Positions 5,237-6,160 of a DNA stretch of 6,160 nt are shown piece by piece. The DNA is taken from contig JAFUGO010000094.1 of NCBI GenBank assembly GCA_017469325.1, forward strand, positions 1-6,160, in the 5' to 3' direction. Below the pieces are notes generated by a model. That model did no database searches, was not told the origin of the DNA, and worked only from the letters and a program-made list of their open reading frames with translations. Positions within the stretch are counted from its first letter, which is position 1. Every line of letters starts with the position of its first letter. Both the position numbers and the translations under genes were made by a program. Origin of the DNA: Mogibacterium sp. (lineage in GTDB: Bacteria > Bacillota_A > Clostridia > Peptostreptococcales > Anaerovoracaceae).

Positions 5237-5262
5237 GAAACTGAACACAAAAAAACAGTTTC
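5237..5262. repeat. 7-bp inverted repeat upstream of the divergent promoters
   Basis: GAAACTG (5237-5243) and CAGTTTC (5256-5262) flank a 12-nt A-rich spacer. On the minus strand a run of six T follows, giving a weak terminator look, but it lies upstream of the only plausible minus-strand promoter. A regulator site or a barrier against antisense transcription from the csoR side are both possible. Confidence 0.35.
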
Positions 5263-5320
5263 CAATTCTGCAGGGACGATGCAATTATTCGGATAGACCC
5301 GGCATCAGATCAAAATGCGC

Positions 5321-5349
5321 TTGACGTATACCCCTGCAGGGTATATATT
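5321..5349 (+). promoter_or_regulatory. csoR promoter
   Basis: TTGACG (5321-5326) and TATATT (5344-5349) are separated by 17 bp. The spacer is almost entirely filled by the first CsoR-type operator, so repressor and polymerase would exclude each other. The predicted start is near 5356, leaving a leader of about 60 nt that contains the second operator. Confidence 0.8.
5327..5345. promoter_or_regulatory. CsoR operator 1
   Basis: TATACCC (5327-5333) and GGGTATA (5339-5345) are perfect arms around CTGCA, matching the TACCC-N5-GGGTA pattern of copper-sensing CsoR operators. It lies between the -35 and -10 boxes. Copper(I) binding to CsoR would release it. Confidence 0.8.
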
Positions 5350-5361
5350 GTACTTGCATCG

Positions 5362-5378
5362 ATACCCCTTGGGGGTAT
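5362..5378. promoter_or_regulatory. CsoR operator 2
   Basis: ATACCC (5362-5367) and GGGTAT (5373-5378) flank CTTGG, the same pattern and spacing as operator 1. Its centre is 34 bp from that of operator 1, roughly three helical turns, so both can be occupied on nearly the same face of the DNA. It covers about +7 to +23 of the predicted transcript. Confidence 0.75.
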
Positions 5379-5418
5379 AAAAATGAATGATAATCATAAT
5401 AGTAAAGAGGTCATAAAC

Positions 5419-5757
5419 ATGTCAGATATAAACAACAACGGCAGCAAGCCGGCTAAGAAAGACTGCTGCGCGTGCAGTGAGAAGCACAAAGAGCGCAGTC
5501 CGGAAGAGTACAAGGACCTGATCAACAGGCTCAGCCGCATCGAAGGACAGGTGCGCGGCATCAAAGCTATGGTCGAGAAAGGAGCTTATTGCCCTGACAT
5601 CCTGATCCAGACTTCGGCGGTCAACTCGGCTCTCAACAGCTTCAGCAAGGTCCTGCTGTCGAATCACATCCGCACCTGCGTCAGGAACGACATAAAAGAC
5701 GGCAATGACGAGGTCGTTGAAGAGCTCGTCGCAACACTCCAAAAGATGATGAAATAG
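5419..5757 (+). CDS. csoR: CsoR-family copper-sensing transcriptional repressor
   Basis: This all-helical repressor binds DNA without copper and releases it when Cu(I) is bound. From the chosen start it is 112 residues, within the family range. INRLSRIEGQVRGI (35-48) is the family's signature helix. Cys58 (AYCPD), His83 and Cys87 (NHIRTC) form the Cys-His-Cys set that marks copper sensors as opposed to nickel or formaldehyde members. The N-terminal tail has additional cysteines (Cys16, Cys17, Cys19) that might take part in metal transfer. The ATG at 5419 is preferred over the in-frame ATG at 5383: AAAGAGG lies 8 nt upstream of 5419, while 5383 lacks a ribosome site and follows directly on operator 2. 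A likely copper ATPase lies downstream on the same strand, consistent with an autoregulated copper-efflux operon. Confidence 0.93.
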   Translation: MSDINNNGSKPAKKDCCACSEKHKERSPEEYKDLINRLSRIEGQVRGIKAMVEKGAYCPDILIQTSAVNSALNSFSKVLLSNHIRTCVRNDIKDGNDEVVEELVATLQKMMK

Positions 5758-5935
5758 GGCTCAAAAGTGCCTGTTGCGGAGGCTCTGCGGTAGCCGGCAC
5801 TTAGCGATTGACGAGCAAACCCGACGACGAGCGGGCGAGGAGTCCGCTGTCGTTTGCGAAGTCAGAGCTTAGTACCGCTGCGTTAAGCCGCAGCGAGGCG
5901 AGAGCCGTACTCCGCAGAAGGCACTATTTGAGCCC
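5757..5935. repeat. 179-bp palindromic, branched intergenic element
   Basis: GGGCTCAAA (5757-5765) pairs with TTTGAGCCC (5927-5935), AGTGCCT (5766-5772) with AGGCACT (5919-5925), GCGGAG (5776-5781) with CTCCGC (5910-5915) and GCTCT (5782-5786) with AGAGC (5901-5905). Inside are GCGGTA/TACCGC (5787-5792, 5873-5878), a second arm with GCAAAC/GTTTGC (5815-5820, 5852-5857), GAC/GTC and AGCGG/CCGCT (5830-5834, 5844-5848), and a side hairpin CTGCG/CGCAG near 5878-5893. The outer stem begins on the last base of the csoR stop codon and ends 25 bp before the next start. It is richer in G+C than its flanks and has no reading frame with a ribosome site. It looks like a mobile palindromic repeat or a structured RNA within the operon. 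No known family is recognised. Confidence 0.85.
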
Positions 5936-5959
5936 TTTAAAAAATAGAAAGGAAACAGA

Positions 5960-6160
5960 ATGGAACAATACATAGTTACGGGAATGAGCTGCGCGGCATG
6001 TCAGGCACGGGTCGAGAAGGCCGTTTCGAAGGTCGAAGGCGTCGACTCATGTTCTGACAGCATGCTCACCAATTCGATGGGAGTTGAACGCAGCGCTTCC
6101 CCTGAAGAAATTATACGCGCTGTCACGGACGCGGGCTACGGTGCCCGTCTCAAGGCAGCG
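5960..6160 (+). CDS. copA: N-terminal HMA domain of a probable copper-translocating P-type ATPase, partial
   Basis: The frame opens with ATG at 5960 and stays open for 67 codons to the window edge. AAAGGAAA lies about 5 nt before the start. Residues 1-67 form a heavy-metal-associated domain: GMSCAAC at 8-14 with the metal-binding Cys11 and Cys14, a helix with VEKAV, LTNSMGVE at 36-43, and SPEEIIRAV followed by DAGYGARL at 47-64. The LTNSMGVE and DAGYGA segments suit the first domain of Clostridia-type copper ATPases, which would pump Cu(I) out of the cell and confer tolerance. A free-standing CopZ chaperone would end at about this length, so that alternative remains open because no stop is visible. 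Its position after csoR supports a copper role. Confidence 0.82.
   Translation, partial: MEQYIVTGMSCAACQARVEKAVSKVEGVDSCSDSMLTNSMGVERSASPEEIIRAVTDAGYGARLKAA

Noticed and set aside
5388..5402. Fur-like box TGATAATCATAATAG before csoR
   Set aside because: The left arm fits TGATAAT but the right arm matches only about 4 of 7 positions, and the locus is explained by the two CsoR boxes.
5383..5418. Upstream ATG adding 12 residues to CsoR
   Set aside because: No ribosome site precedes it and it abuts operator 2, whereas the ATG at 5419 has AAAGAGG at the right distance.
5422..5742. Minus-strand 106-codon frame opposite csoR
   Set aside because: It is the antisense shadow of csoR and has no supporting signals.
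5921..5945. 3' end of the palindromic element as a terminator after csoR
   Set aside because: Only three T residues follow the stem before A-rich sequence, and the ATPase gene starts 25 bp later without its own visible promoter, so readthrough is more likely.

Overview
The window looks like chromosomal DNA of an anaerobic Firmicute of the Clostridia type. This rests on the 2-hydroxyacyl-CoA dehydratase pair, a CsoR/copper-ATPase locus in the Firmicute arrangement, AGGAGG-like ribosome sites and intrinsic terminators with T-runs. No gene fixes the genus. The layout is compact except for one long intergenic stretch (1096-2039) that carries most of the unusual content.

Left part: the tail of a membrane protein (2-85, +) converges on cysK (163-1095, -) across a short terminator hairpin. 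The 5' leader of cysK reads as a complete transcription attenuator. It has a consensus promoter (TTGACT-N17-TACAAT) inside a 30-bp palindrome resembling Rrf2/CymR-type operators. A good Shine-Dalgarno site follows, then a 33-codon leader peptide with three consecutive Cys codons. Next come an intervening hairpin and a G+C-rich terminator with a U-run just before cysK. A segment immediately after the Cys codons is identical to the 3' arm of the terminator and can pair with its 5' arm, giving mutually exclusive antiterminator and terminator structures. Cysteine synthase would then be controlled by cysteinyl-tRNA supply as well as by the operator.

Middle intergenic part (1457-2039): there is a second near-perfect promoter on the minus strand with an A/T-tract upstream element. 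A TTAG/CTAA palindrome resembling DtxR/MntR-type boxes lies just after the predicted start, and a terminator about 100 nt downstream. Together these look like a regulated small RNA. Its terminator sits inside a 107-bp inverted repeat one arm of which is duplicated in tandem.

Right part: a minus-strand operon (5113 to 2040) encodes two benzoyl-CoA reductase/2-hydroxyacyl-CoA dehydratase family subunits with a TAATG overlap, then a small single-pass membrane protein, and ends at a terminator (1962-1999). Between the large genes and the small one lies a decayed copy of the small gene's C-terminal half. Divergently, csoR (5419-5757, +) has two CsoR-type operators in its promoter region. It is followed by a roughly 180-nt palindromic, branched element that begins on the csoR stop codon, and then by the N-terminal metal-binding domain of a probable copper ATPase (5960 to the window edge).
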